Shown here piece by piece: positions 46,353 through 55,979 of a stretch of 64,000 nucleotides of DNA; within the stretch, counting starts at the first letter, position 1; the number at the start of each line of letters is the position of its first letter. The notes below the pieces were generated by a model. The model saw nothing but the letters and a program-made list of their open reading frames with translations, did no database searches and had not been told where the DNA came from. The translations under genes were made by a program, and so were the position numbers. Source of the DNA: Aliikangiella maris (GTDB taxonomy: Bacteria; Pseudomonadota; Gammaproteobacteria; Enterobacterales; Kangiellaceae); contig NZ_JBFDAH010000015.1 in the NCBI RefSeq assembly GCF_040719265.1, positions 1-64,000 on the forward strand, read 5' to 3'.

Positions 46353-46538
46353 ATACAAGGTAATCTTGCCATAGCATTATTCGGCGAATAGTGTAACAAT
46401 TCTGGATAATACTCGATAGATAGTCTGATTAATTGCGGTGAGTAACCCTTATTTATCTATCGCGTTATTTTATTAGATAACCTCTTTAAAACAGGCTTTA
46501 CACGTCACGTAATTTAATCTGTCATAAAAAGAATACGC

Positions 46539-47429
46539 ATGCTAAATTTATTTAATCGCCATAAACAATTACTCGATGAAGAAATTATCGAATGGATATT
46601 TGCCTGCTTCTCTTGGACTCTCAAAGAGTTTGACCAAGACGTTTTCTTCAATGAGACACAACTTGTTATTCCAGACAATAAGCATTTTCCCGGTAAAGAA
46701 ACAACTGCAAACGGCATGGCAAATTTAATATTTGAGCAGGTTAAAAATTATGCTGGCATGGCACATTGGCCAACACGGCTGTTCGATTTAACGGTTCAGC
46801 CGGCCATTGATAACAGTCAAACAGTCTTTATCAACGGTGACCTGCGAGGCAAAAATGCCCAAGTAAAAGCTTCTCCCAACGCTGCACAGCCGAATCCGTT
46901 ATTAAACGGTACGCAACAAGCGATGCCACTTTCATCTATGCCTATGAGTAGCTTTCCACAGCCACAAATCAGCCAGAACAGTTACATTGCTTTTGGCTAT
47001 CATCCTCAACAGCTCAAAAGTCCAGAAGGTATCATTGCCTATTTTGCACATGGTTTATCTCATCATTTGGCAGGTACAGCCAAAACCCAGCCCCCTGGCG
47101 GCGAAAGCTATTTACCCATGGCAGGAGAAATTACCGGAATTTTTATGGGATTCGGCATTATGTTTGCCAATAGCGCAATTATTGCTCGTGCAGGTGGTTG
47201 TGGCGGCTGTGGTGGTGGACAGTCACCTGTGCGTGAAGTTATTTTGAGTGAGCAAGAAGCAACTTACGCATTAGCATTATTTTGTCATTTAAAATCAATT
47301 GAATATCGTCAAGTGGCGCGCCATTTAAAAAAGCATCTGCGTGGATTTTTTAAAGATGCCTTAAAAGATTGTCAGCGCCGATCGCCAGAATCATCATCAT
47401 TACAACTTGAAAAATCAGTCACAGATTAA
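46539..47429 (+). CDS. uncharacterised protein with a degenerate zincin-like motif
   Basis: A 296-residue soluble protein without signal peptide. The middle (~residues 165-215) reads AHGLSHHLAGTAKTQPPGGE and then GEITGIFMGFGIMFANSA, closely resembling bacterial proteins in which this place has H-E-L-A-H-Y-L followed by a conserved G-F-G-I-F-x-A-N-S motif. Here the Glu of HExxH is replaced by Gly, so a metallopeptidase activity, if the family has one, is probably lost. A Gly/Cys cluster (GGCGGCGGGQ, ~222-231) could bind a metal. Residues ~105-150 are a low-complexity Pro/Ser/Gln linker. It is a single gene with ATG 46539 as start; the family call is tentative. Confidence 0.55.
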   Translation: MLNLFNRHKQLLDEEIIEWIFACFSWTLKEFDQDVFFNETQLVIPDNKHFPGKETTANGMANLIFEQVKNYAGMAHWPTRLFDLTVQPAIDNSQTVFINGDLRGKNAQVKASPNAAQPNPLLNGTQQAMPLSSMPMSSFPQPQISQNSYIAFGYHPQQLKSPEGIIAYFAHGLSHHLAGTAKTQPPGGESYLPMAGEITGIFMGFGIMFANSAIIARAGGCGGCGGGQSPVREVILSEQEATYALALFCHLKSIEYRQVARHLKKHLRGFFKDALKDCQRRSPESSSLQLEKSVTD

Positions 47430-48394
47430 CTTTCAATTAATCGCCAACGAATAAGCGAATTAGAATTTTTTACCCGCTTAAAAAAGCACTCACTAGTGAG
47501 TGCCAGTACAGTAATAAACATAACCAATCGACCGGCAGATTAGCAGACATATTTGCGCTTCCGGTGAGTCAATTTTAAATGCTCATTTATTTAGCCTAAC
47601 TAATATCTACATTATTAACCGCACCTTTCATCAAGCATTGATGAACTTTGGCTCGGTAAGACTGCCAAAATTTTTTTGATTTTTATTCATTTAATTGAAA
47701 TTTAAACTTAAAGTTTCCCACAAGTTCTCACGCTACACAGACAAATTATCATTTATATCAAACAGGTTTGGTCATTTAATATTATTAAGCATACGGCTAA
47801 AATAAATCCTATAGTTTTGTCAAATCTAAAAAATTTTAGCATAAATTACAGCGGCTCTCATTCGCTTGCATCTTTTTGTTTACCTCAGCTTTTTTGAGTT
47901 TCCTTTCATTTAACTATTTTGATATTTTTCTGTAATCCTCATCTTACAAGTCAAGACATTTTGCTGACACTGTATTTCATCTTGATTTCCTTACCCAACC
48001 TTTTCTTCTATTAAAATTTCAGCTTAATTAAGAACACGGACACTCTAAATCGACGCTTCTTCAGTTCAATCAATGAGAATATGTCAACTACTTAACAAAA
48101 AGAAAATTCTATCACCCCACTTTGTTTTTACTCTTTCTTGACTGAATAAAAAATTATAAAAGCTTTTGCATTATTTTTTTAATTTATTTTTGCCAAACCT
48201 TCTTATTTTTTTTTATTTTTTTATTTTTTTTCACCAAAAACAGCTTAAGCAGCAATAGCATACGATGTAAATAATTCCATTTTCACTTATAACTGTTCCT
48301 TATATCATCACTTTGACATTCAGCTTTTTAAAAATGTCAAAGCGGCCAAAAAATATAAATCAATAAAATTATTATTCGTTATAGGAGAAGCAGT
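47430..48394. other. gene-free AT-rich stretch
   Basis: About 965 bp with no coding frame. It includes a homopolymer-rich tract of T broken by single A (about 48200-48232). GGAGAAG at 48383-48389 is the ribosome-binding site for the protease gene. No RNA was recognised. Confidence 0.45.
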
Positions 48395-50359
48395 ATGAGA
48401 CTTAAATATAAAATAATATCGACGATAAGCATTTTTTTTCTTTCAAATAGTGTTGTTAATGCTGAGTCATTATTTAGTTGGGATAATCATAGTGCAGCAT
48501 CTAAAAATGTTAAACAGTCGTCTATCTCTGAAGTTGAGCGACTAAAAGCAAATGATCAAAGTATAAAAAACTTTTTCATTTATAATACTAAGCCTGGTGT
48601 ATTATCGGCTAATACAGATAAGCTAACTTTAAATTTAACACCCGATATTTCGGTAAAATTTAATAAAACCACGGTAGATGAAGGCGCATCAGGAAGTTTA
48701 ATTTGGCAAGGCAACTCCTCTGTTAAAAATACAAACAATCGTTTAACTTCTGAAATAGACTTGGCAAGTAACAATGCTATTTTAGTTATGCGTGAAGGAA
48801 GAGTTACAGGGACAGTTAGAGTCGATGGACGTTTATTTAAAATTCAACCTTTAGCCAGTGGACAACACTTGGTGATTGAAATTGATGAAAATAATATGCA
48901 ACCGGATCATCCTCCGGGAGAAATGGAGCAAGTGGAGTCTGAAATTGACGCTGAGCCAGAAAACAGATCGGCAGAGCAGGAATTGGAGCATGCAGGATTA
49001 GAAATGGGACACCATGAATATTCTGACTTATCTCTTATGACAAATAATGGCCTGTTAGCGGCGGCCTCAACACCGGTTATTCGCGTTCTAGTACTTTACT
49101 CAAACGGTGTTCCCACAGAAGTTAATGACATTCCTGCATTGGTGGATTTAGCTATTGCTGAAACAAATCAGGGGTATATTAACAGCCATATCAATTTAAA
49201 GGTAGAACTGGCTCATTTATCGAGTATTAACTACGATGCCGTTGGTGTGTCTAAAGATCTTGATCGGCTTAAAGCAACGAATGATGGCTACATGGATAGT
49301 GCGCATACTTTAAGAAATAAATATAGTGCTGATGTTGTGATGCTGCTTACTCCGAAAGAACAATATTGTGGGAAAGCAGCTGCTATCGGCGCAACGTCGG
49401 CTAGTAGTGGGTTTGCGGTTACTATACAAAGTTGTGCAACCGGATATTATTCTTTTGGTCATGAGTTAGGTCACTTGTTTGGCGCACGACATAATCCTGA
49501 GAGAGATAGTACAACAACGCCTTATGCTTATGGGCATGGTTATCAAGATACTGATAAAAAGTGGCGTACTATCATGGCCTACAACTGTTCGCCAAGTTGC
49601 TCACGAATTAACTGGTGGTCAAATCCATATCAGAGAAGAGATGGACGTGCAATGGGAACGATAGAAAAAAGCAACAATGCTAGAGTATTGCCCAATACAG
49701 CTGCAAAAATTGCGGCATTTCGAGGTGATCCAATCGTTAATGTTATAAGCAATGGAGTGCCTTGGGTTGGTATATCCAACCCTAACAAAGGAACCGATTA
49801 TTTTTACAAAATTGATGTGCCTTACGGAGCAACAGATATTAAGTTTGAAATGAGTGGAGGAACTGGTGATGCAGATTTATATGTGAAGTTTAATACGCCA
49901 TCAACGAGTACTTCTTGGGATTGTCGCCCTTTTAAAGAAGGCAATAATGAAACCTGTAATATGACTTCTACCAGAGGTACATATTATATCAGAATAAATG
50001 CTTACAATGCATTTTCTGATGTTAGCTTAAAAGCAAGTTACACAGGTGGCATTGATACTGTTACGGCTAGTGCAGAAAATATTAACGTGCCAAAAAGCAA
50101 ATGGTTGCGATATACCTATAAGCTTCCTGTTGGATTAGCTTCGATGACGGTTTCTATATCAGGTAATAATGGCGATGCTGATCTTTATGTAACTAAAGCT
50201 CAAAAATCTACAGGCTCAGTATTTGACTGCCGACCTTATAAGACTGGTAGTAATGAATTCTGTACTTTTAATTATCCTGATTCAGGAACTTGGTACTTGG
50301 ATATTTATGGTGCAGAAGCGGCTTCAGATGTAACATTAAAAATAGAATCAACAAAATAG
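48395..50359 (+). CDS. secreted reprolysin-type zinc metalloprotease with two PPC domains
   Basis: A 654-residue exported protease with a signal peptide (KIISTISIFFLSNSVVNA). A propeptide-like region (~25-220) precedes the M12/reprolysin-type catalytic domain (~225-445). This carries the extended zinc motif GHELGHLFGARHNP (three His plus catalytic Glu) and the downstream Met-turn in TIMAYNC. Two bacterial pre-peptidase C-terminal (PPC) domains follow (~455-550 and ~560-650), each with the GDADLYV motif; such domains are usually cleaved after secretion. It probably degrades extracellular protein. A strong Shine-Dalgarno (GGAGAAG) is present and a long hairpin follows the stop. Transcribed alone. 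Confidence 0.9.
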   Translation: MRLKYKIISTISIFFLSNSVVNAESLFSWDNHSAASKNVKQSSISEVERLKANDQSIKNFFIYNTKPGVLSANTDKLTLNLTPDISVKFNKTTVDEGASGSLIWQGNSSVKNTNNRLTSEIDLASNNAILVMREGRVTGTVRVDGRLFKIQPLASGQHLVIEIDENNMQPDHPPGEMEQVESEIDAEPENRSAEQELEHAGLEMGHHEYSDLSLMTNNGLLAAASTPVIRVLVLYSNGVPTEVNDIPALVDLAIAETNQGYINSHINLKVELAHLSSINYDAVGVSKDLDRLKATNDGYMDSAHTLRNKYSADVVMLLTPKEQYCGKAAAIGATSASSGFAVTIQSCATGYYSFGHELGHLFGARHNPERDSTTTPYAYGHGYQDTDKKWRTIMAYNCSPSCSRINWWSNPYQRRDGRAMGTIEKSNNARVLPNTAAKIAAFRGDPIVNVISNGVPWVGISNPNKGTDYFYKIDVPYGATDIKFEMSGGTGDADLYVKFNTPSTSTSWDCRPFKEGNNETCNMTSTRGTYYIRINAYNAFSDVSLKASYTGGIDTVTASAENINVPKSKWLRYTYKLPVGLASMTVSISGNNGDADLYVTKAQKSTGSVFDCRPYKTGSNEFCTFNYPDSGTWYLDIYGAEAASDVTLKIESTK

Positions 50360-50387
50360 ATTTATTGTTATATTTCATTTAAATTGT

Positions 50388-50421
50388 CTCATAAAAGGAA
50401 ATATTAATTTCCTTTTATGAG
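50388..50421. terminator. 15-bp perfect hairpin after the metalloprotease gene
   Basis: CTCATAAAAGGAAAT and ATTTCCTTTTATGAG pair perfectly around ATTA, 28 bp past the stop. The arms themselves contain T and A runs, so it may act in both directions. Confidence 0.65.
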
Positions 50422-50879
50422 CGTAAAATAAATCAGAGTTAAAATCTTCTTATCATTCAAAATAAACTGAACCGGGACAACTTAAATTTAAAAATTTTTA
50501 TATTTATAAAAGATAACAGTCAGATGGAATTTGAGCTAATATAATTTATTTTGCTATTAGTAGTATTTATTATTCTTATTTAATACGGGTCACTATCATA
50601 AGATTCAAGCTCTTTACACCATTCTTACCAACGAACTCATCGATGCTCCAATAGCTTCGTTTTCTAATTCCTTTACCGTGTAGTGTGCAAGTGTTCGTAA
50701 AAAATTGTAACAAGCCTTTCAGGCTTTATAGGCCGATCTTAAGTTAAGTCTTTAATTCTGAAAACCCTGACATATTTAATCGGGTTCAGAATTAGATAAG
50801 TGCAGGTGGTTATGATTAGATCTGCTTACAGAGTAGGCTATCGCCATAAAAATATTTTTCTAATTGTGAGTATTTCAAA
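50422..50879. other. gene-free stretch with possible decayed coding sequence
   Basis: Between about 50580 and 50700 the minus strand reads GKGIRKRSYWSIDEFVGKNG and on to a stop, protein-like but without start or family. Two hairpins follow: AAGCCT-TTC-AGGCTT (50713-50729) and an imperfect pair AATTCTG...ACCC / GGGTTCAGAATT (about 50755-50793). These could be remains of a lost gene and its terminator. Nothing intact is seen. Confidence 0.3.
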
Positions 50880-52235
50880 TCAAAGCAAACGATTTAAAAT
50901 ACTATCGAGCTTGGCTCGTCGAACAGAGCGCATCAATTTTTTGGGCGCTTCCGGATAATCATTCACATCTTCAATCTCTTCAAAATGCTTAATCTGCGTT
51001 GTATGAGTAATAATAGTTGCAAATTCGTTTTCAAATTTTTCTTGAAGCAGCTTTTGATTATCTTGAATGAGCACGCCATTTTCTAAATCGAGTTTACAAG
51101 CGCGAGGATTCAAGTTGTGTCCGGTAATTAAATAACTTTGGTAATCTGAACAAATTCCCTTCAAGTGAAATGTATTTCCATTATCGAGCCACAAATTTAA
51201 ATTAAGTAATCCTTTATCAATATAGCGCTGATTCTTTTTAACAAATCGTCGTAAATTCATTTCATAAACATACGGGACAATACCAATTTTATTAAATGCC
51301 TCAGGTTCAGCAATATAAAAATCATTAGCGGTTTTATCACCAACGACAATATCAACTTTTACACCACGACGTAACAACCCGCGAATGGCGCGATTAATTT
51401 TTAAAGGAAAATTAAAGTATGGGGTGTAAACAATCAAATGATTTTGTGTCTGACGAATAATATCAAAAATGGTATTATTTAATTGGTTGCGACGCCCACC
51501 ATACCCTAGTAACGGCGTTAAGCTCACTTCACCTTCGGCGGCACAATCGACCGAAGGAACAAAATGATAACGACTGGCGCGCAACAGTTTTTTAAATCGC
51601 TTAATAATGGGCAGTAACTTTTTTCGCTCTGGAATATCATATCCGGTAAGCGGGGTTACGGCAGAAAACTCTGCAATTTCATGCTTTAAAAATTCAGCAA
51701 AGCTGTTACAAAGAATTGGACTTTTTATTAAATGATAACGATCATAGCGGTATCTTTCAGCCTGGTGCAGGTAAACATTATTAATACTGGCGCCACTGTA
51801 AAGTAAGGTATTATCAAATATAAAACCTTTTAAATGAAATACACCGAAAACTTCTTTGCTTTTTACCGGCACACCTAAAATATCGATAGAATGTGAATAT
51901 TTTTCCGCCATTTCGCGATACAGCCTGACATTGCCAATACTTTTTGCCTGCCCCATTAAGCCTCGTTGAGCACGGAGAAAATCAACAAATATTTTTACAT
52001 CTAATTGGGGGTTTGCTTGTTTTGCCTGATAAATGGCTTCTAATATTTCTCTACCAGCTTCGTCGTCCTGAAGGTAAAGTGCCGCCAGATAAATACGCTG
52101 GCGTGCACTTCGAATAAGAGATAAAAGTTGTTGCTTAAAGTCTTTAGTGGTGGACAGGATCTGAATATTGTCCGCGGCAACAGAAATCGTTTTTAAAGTT
52201 TGAATAAATGGTATTGTGCTTGTCGCCAAAGCCAT
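50880..52235 (-). CDS. pssA: CDP-diacylglycerol-serine O-phosphatidyltransferase PssA (phosphatidylserine synthase)
   Basis: Makes phosphatidylserine from CDP-diacylglycerol and serine, the committed step to phosphatidylethanolamine. At 451 residues it equals E. coli PssA in length. It belongs to the phospholipase D superfamily and has both variant HKD motifs: VFHLKGFIFDNTLLYSGASI (~130-150) and TFHLKGICSDYQSYLITGHN (~350-370). No TM segment is present; the enzyme is peripheral and membrane-associated. It starts 5 bp after the stop of efpL, so the two genes form an operon. Confidence 0.9.
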   Translation of the reverse strand: MALATSTIPFIQTLKTISVAADNIQILSTTKDFKQQLLSLIRSARQRIYLAALYLQDDEAGREILEAIYQAKQANPQLDVKIFVDFLRAQRGLMGQAKSIGNVRLYREMAEKYSHSIDILGVPVKSKEVFGVFHLKGFIFDNTLLYSGASINNVYLHQAERYRYDRYHLIKSPILCNSFAEFLKHEIAEFSAVTPLTGYDIPERKKLLPIIKRFKKLLRASRYHFVPSVDCAAEGEVSLTPLLGYGGRRNQLNNTIFDIIRQTQNHLIVYTPYFNFPLKINRAIRGLLRRGVKVDIVVGDKTANDFYIAEPEAFNKIGIVPYVYEMNLRRFVKKNQRYIDKGLLNLNLWLDNGNTFHLKGICSDYQSYLITGHNLNPRACKLDLENGVLIQDNQKLLQEKFENEFATIITHTTQIKHFEEIEDVNDYPEAPKKLMRSVRRAKLDSILNRLL

Positions 52236-52240
52236 ATTTA

Positions 52241-52810
52241 CTAATCCGCCCGCCCCATAAATTTTCTTTCAGCTGTATTAATTTTAACCTTTTCACCTTG
52301 CGAGATATATTCAGGTACTTGAATTGTCAGCCCTGTAGCAAATCTGGCTGGTTTTGTTCTGGCAGAAGCCGAAGCACCTTTAATTGAAGGATCAGTCTCG
52401 GTAATTTCCATTTCAACAGATTGAGGAAGCTCAAGCCCAACAGTTTTACCATCAACGGTCAAGACTATCAGTCCCTCTGTCGATTCATTAATAAACAGCA
52501 TTTCTTCTTCGATATCAGCTAGTTTAAATGCATATTGGGTGAAATCTTCGCTATCCATAAAAATATAATCATCTCCGTCTATATAAGAAAAACTGACCGC
52601 TCGACGATTCAACTCAACCAGAGTCAGCATATCTTCACCTTTAAAGGTATGCTCTACCTTGCTGTGCGACGGAATTTCATTAAAGCGTGTTTTGTACAAG
52701 GTCGCAGCGCCTCTGGCACTTGGACTATGCACATCGACATGTTTCACTAACAACATTTTACCGTTGTACTCGACTGCCATTCCCCGTTTTAATTCGCTTG
52801 CTTTTGGCAT
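52241..52810 (-). CDS. efpL: elongation factor P-like protein EfpL (YeiP)
   Basis: A ribosome-binding EF-P paralogue of 189 residues, which helps ribosomes through proline-containing stalls. It has the three beta-barrel domains of EF-P, and the domain I loop reads HSPSARGAATLYK, with Arg at the position modified on Lys in EF-P, as in YeiP. The KOW-like N-terminus (ELKRGMAVEYNGK) and OB-like C-terminal domain (VPEYISQGEKVKINT) are complete. It is upstream of pssA in one transcript. Confidence 0.9.
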   Translation of the reverse strand: MPKASELKRGMAVEYNGKMLLVKHVDVHSPSARGAATLYKTRFNEIPSHSKVEHTFKGEDMLTLVELNRRAVSFSYIDGDDYIFMDSEDFTQYAFKLADIEEEMLFINESTEGLIVLTVDGKTVGLELPQSVEMEITETDPSIKGASASARTKPARFATGLTIQVPEYISQGEKVKINTAERKFMGRAD

Positions 52811-52938
52811 TTTTATCTCTTAATTATGACGCAAAAAAATCTGACCGTATCATAGCCGCTCAGACTCCTTTTTTAAAGAGTAGCCGATTAACTTTTTTAT
52901 TGTCGACTTAAAAGCGACTAAAAATCATTTCACTCAAG

Positions 52939-53664
52939 TTAGTCGTGCTGCCGAATAAATCGTAGCGATTGAATATAATGATAGTTGATTTGTGAAATAT
53001 CGTATTGATGTTCAGGCGCTACGGGGCAGCTCATTCGAGCAATACAGCGATCAGCACATAGTGAATCCGGCTGCTGTCGATAAGTTAGACAACGAGTCAA
53101 GTCAAGCGCATCATTTTGCAGTGCATTAGCAGGACAGGCCTGAATACAGATTTTAGTTTCACAAGTATCACAAGGCGAATGGTTTTGTGAAGGCATGATA
53201 GTTGAGCCTTTTTTATCGTATCGCCCTTTCATTAAAGCCACGGCACGATAAGCAAACCAGCTCCCCCACTGCTGATTAATACCAATACGAAATGGTGCAC
53301 TATGGTGCCAACCAATCACCTTGCCTAATTGCTGTAACCCGCTAAATGTACCGCCAGGATAAATAAGTTGAAAGTCTTCCACCTGATGATTGTTTAAAAA
53401 CCGTTCAAGCATTTGATGAGAGTATTCATCGATAGGATGTTGATGGCACCAGGGATTAAGAGCTTGCGATGAAACCGCTTGTTGAAGGCGTTGCCACAAT
53501 AAACGCCCGGCATGACCAATAATCAAAATTTGTTGATAATCGGCAAGCTCGTAAGTTGGCGACTTTAAGGTCTGATAAATATCAGTTGGTATTGAATCAA
53601 GATCGAGTAATGCCTGCAAATTCAGACCTTTTTCAGATAGCCATTGGTAATCTAATACTTTCAT
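52939..53664 (-). CDS. QueG-like 4Fe-4S protein
   Basis: A 241-residue protein with a ferredoxin-like C-terminus: CDTCETKICIQACPANAL, then LDLTRCLTYRQQ and CADRCIARMSCPVAPEHQY. The Cys spacing supports at least one and probably two Fe-S clusters, although the motifs are irregular compared with CxxCxxCxxxCP. The N-terminal half resembles the shortened end of epoxyqueuosine reductase QueG-like proteins. QueG itself uses cobalamin, which makes its place directly downstream of the cobalamin genes (190 bp past cobD) interesting, though this protein lacks much of the QueG cobalamin domain. The role is unknown; electron transfer is the safest guess. Confidence 0.65.
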   Translation of the reverse strand: MKVLDYQWLSEKGLNLQALLDLDSIPTDIYQTLKSPTYELADYQQILIIGHAGRLLWQRLQQAVSSQALNPWCHQHPIDEYSHQMLERFLNNHQVEDFQLIYPGGTFSGLQQLGKVIGWHHSAPFRIGINQQWGSWFAYRAVALMKGRYDKKGSTIMPSQNHSPCDTCETKICIQACPANALQNDALDLTRCLTYRQQPDSLCADRCIARMSCPVAPEHQYDISQINYHYIQSLRFIRQHD

Positions 53665-53854
53665 TGCTCTTTCTCTAATTCTAAAGATGCAGTTAAAGGT
53701 TAAAGTTTTTCACACGAGAAATCATCAACCACAACATAGGTTGCAAACTTTAATGCTATATTTTTTATCATTTTATTTTCATATATTAACATTCAATGAT
53801 TTAACTTATCGATTTCAGTTTATCGACTTTAACTCATCGATTCTCACTTGTCTT

Positions 53855-54904
53855 TTAGTGATACGCTTTAAGCTGTAATAAGGCTTGGTCCAGCCTGTCC
53901 AGATCATCAGGCAAGGGAATACCAAAGCGTAAGGCATTCTTTTCATCACACAATCGCACATAAACTTTTTGCTGACAAAGTTGCTCAAAGCAGTCTTGCG
54001 AATTTGCTAGATAAACCGTTTTAAATAAGTCCGTCCCTGATATTTTTTCACCAGGGAAATGCCGAGTTAACATAGTGAGTAGCGCATTGGCATATTGAGC
54101 AAGCCGCTGGCGCTGAGCAAGTTGCCACTGAGTGTCGGCCAATGCCTGTTCCATTGCCCAAAGGGCTACGCCATTCACATGCCAGGGTCCAAGTTCTGTA
54201 GCGATTTGAGTTAGCAGGTTATCATTGGCAATGACACATCCCGCTCTAATACCTGCCAACCCAAAAAACTTACCTGTCGAGCGCAACACAATGCATCTTG
54301 TCATTAGTTGAGCAGGCCGATACCAGTATTCGGGTGCACAAACATCCATAAAGGCTTCATCAATAATCAGCCAGCCTTGTTTTTGCGCCAATTGCTGTGC
54401 CAACTGATGAATGAACGACGGTTGATATAATTCTCCCGTTGGATTATTTGGGTTTATGACAACCACAATATCACCCGTCTTTATTTGTGTATTCAAAGGT
54501 AGTTGTTGGTATTCAATAATACTCGCTTGCTGCTTTTGCCAACAATATCGATGCTCACGATAACCCGAGGCAGGAATCCACACTCGCAACGGTTGCTTAC
54601 CGTCAAGCACTGAGTTGAAAGTTAAATCAGTCTGTATAATTTTAGGTAAACACTGAATAATACTTTGCGAACCGTGACTAATCAGCACATTATCCGCTCG
54701 ATAATAGCTTTGTGCCAGTTGCAGCAGCTGCTCACTGACATGAGGTAACTTTTGCCAATATTCGACAGGAACTTCTGGCACCGGATAGCTAATTGGACTA
54801 ATACCGGTTGATAAATCCAGCCAACCTTGGTCATCCAGTCCAAATTTTGCTGCCACTTGGCTCAACTGACCTCCATGAACAACAGGTAGCGTAATTTCTT
54901 TCAT
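53855..54904 (-). CDS. cobD: threonine-phosphate decarboxylase CobD
   Basis: A PLP-dependent aminotransferase-fold enzyme (349 residues) that decarboxylates L-threonine 3-phosphate to (R)-1-amino-2-propanol phosphate, the linker of cobalamin's nucleotide loop. Visible motifs: HGGQLSQVAAKFGL (typical CobD start), LDLSTGISPISYP, ISHGSQSIIQ, VVVINPNNPTGELY, WLIIDEAFMDV and RSTGKFFGLAGIRAGCV with the PLP-binding Lys. Pseudomonas nomenclature calls this protein CobC. CbiB, its partner that attaches the linker, is encoded 92 bp upstream on the same strand. Confidence 0.9.
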   Translation of the reverse strand: MKEITLPVVHGGQLSQVAAKFGLDDQGWLDLSTGISPISYPVPEVPVEYWQKLPHVSEQLLQLAQSYYRADNVLISHGSQSIIQCLPKIIQTDLTFNSVLDGKQPLRVWIPASGYREHRYCWQKQQASIIEYQQLPLNTQIKTGDIVVVINPNNPTGELYQPSFIHQLAQQLAQKQGWLIIDEAFMDVCAPEYWYRPAQLMTRCIVLRSTGKFFGLAGIRAGCVIANDNLLTQIATELGPWHVNGVALWAMEQALADTQWQLAQRQRLAQYANALLTMLTRHFPGEKISGTDLFKTVYLANSQDCFEQLCQQKVYVRLCDEKNALRFGIPLPDDLDRLDQALLQLKAYH

Positions 54905-54996
54905 AGACTCACTTACAAACGGACTTACTTAAAAACAGACTTACTAAAAAATAACTGATTACATTATTTAGCATAAAAACAATGATTTGATAGGCA

Positions 54997-55965
54997 CTAT
55001 CTGGCAGCTATCCATTCTATCATGCCAATAATTGCTATCCCGCTAACGAAAAGCATAAAGGCGCGATTGACCAAGCTAACCGCACGCACAATGTGTTGAG
55101 CGGTTGGTGGCTCCCCTTCGCCGAGCTCAACCGAAACAAACCATTGTTGTTCGTACTGCGCCTTTCCACCCAGTTTTATCTGAAGCACAAACGCACCTAT
55201 GGCCATCACCCAACCACCATTTAAACTTTTATATTGACGACTTTGATAAAGTGCTGTTTTTAACATTTGCCATCCCAAGGGAGGATGCCAGGATTGGCTC
55301 AACCAATACAAAACACCGGTCACTTTTGCCGACAGCCATCCTAACCAGTCATCAGATTTTGCTGCCAGCCAACCAAAGTGAGTAAATCGTGCGTTTTTAT
55401 AACCCCACATGGCATCTAAAGTATTGACCAGACGATGTAAAACCACCAAAGGCGCACCACCAATCATGTACCAAAATAAAGTGGCAATTACCGCATCATG
55501 ACCATTTTCTAAAACCGATTCAACCGTGGCACGATTGATTTGAGACTCATCCATGCTATCAGTACGCCGACTCACTATCATTTGTACAGCTTGGCGAGCT
55601 GATTGAATATCCCCCGTTGTTAAAGGCTGATAAATTGCGTATGCATGCTGCCGTAGACTCTGATTACCCAGACAAATATAAACGAGAAATAAATCGCACC
55701 ATACGACCATATTAGGCCACCCTAACCAATGGTTTTGCCACCACCAAAGACCTAGAGGTAAAGGCAAAACCATCACTCCCCATGCCAGTGCGCCAAACAA
55801 GCGACTAGTTTGTACAGAAAATAAGTTTTTATTCAGTTGCCGCTCAAGTCGTGCAGCAAGATTGCCAAAGCCGACTAATGGGTGAAATCGTCCCGGTTCA
55901 CCAAACAAACGGTCGATCGCATATGCACCGATTAAAACCAGGCTTGTTAATAACCAATCATTCAA
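54997..55965 (-). CDS. cbiB: adenosylcobinamide-phosphate synthase CbiB
   Basis: A 322-residue polytopic membrane protein joining aminopropanol phosphate to adenosylcobyric acid. Family motifs: AYAIDRLFGEPGRFHPLVGF at the N-terminus, RQAVQMIVSRRTDSMDESQI, ATVESVLENGHDAVIATLFW, GGAPLVVLHRLVNTLDAMWG and YKNARFTHFGWLAAKSDD. About five TM segments. It lies between a histidine phosphatase gene (14 bp upstream) and cobD, in the order needed for the aminopropanol branch. Confidence 0.92.
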   Translation of the reverse strand: MNDWLLTSLVLIGAYAIDRLFGEPGRFHPLVGFGNLAARLERQLNKNLFSVQTSRLFGALAWGVMVLPLPLGLWWWQNHWLGWPNMVVWCDLFLVYICLGNQSLRQHAYAIYQPLTTGDIQSARQAVQMIVSRRTDSMDESQINRATVESVLENGHDAVIATLFWYMIGGAPLVVLHRLVNTLDAMWGYKNARFTHFGWLAAKSDDWLGWLSAKVTGVLYWLSQSWHPPLGWQMLKTALYQSRQYKSLNGGWVMAIGAFVLQIKLGGKAQYEQQWFVSVELGEGEPPTAQHIVRAVSLVNRAFMLFVSGIAIIGMIEWIAAR

Positions 55966-55979
55966 GTTGAAGCTCGCTT

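Noticed and set aside
48200..48232. T-rich tract as an intrinsic terminator
   Set aside because: No stem precedes the run and no gene ends nearby; it is simple-sequence DNA.
50580..50793. Possible insertion-sequence remnant
   Set aside because: The short protein-like frames match no transposase motif I can name, and no target duplication or terminal repeats were found.
55104..55385. 93-codon plus-strand frame inside cbiB
   Set aside because: It is antisense to a well-conserved gene, has no Shine-Dalgarno sequence and looks compositionally like a shadow frame.
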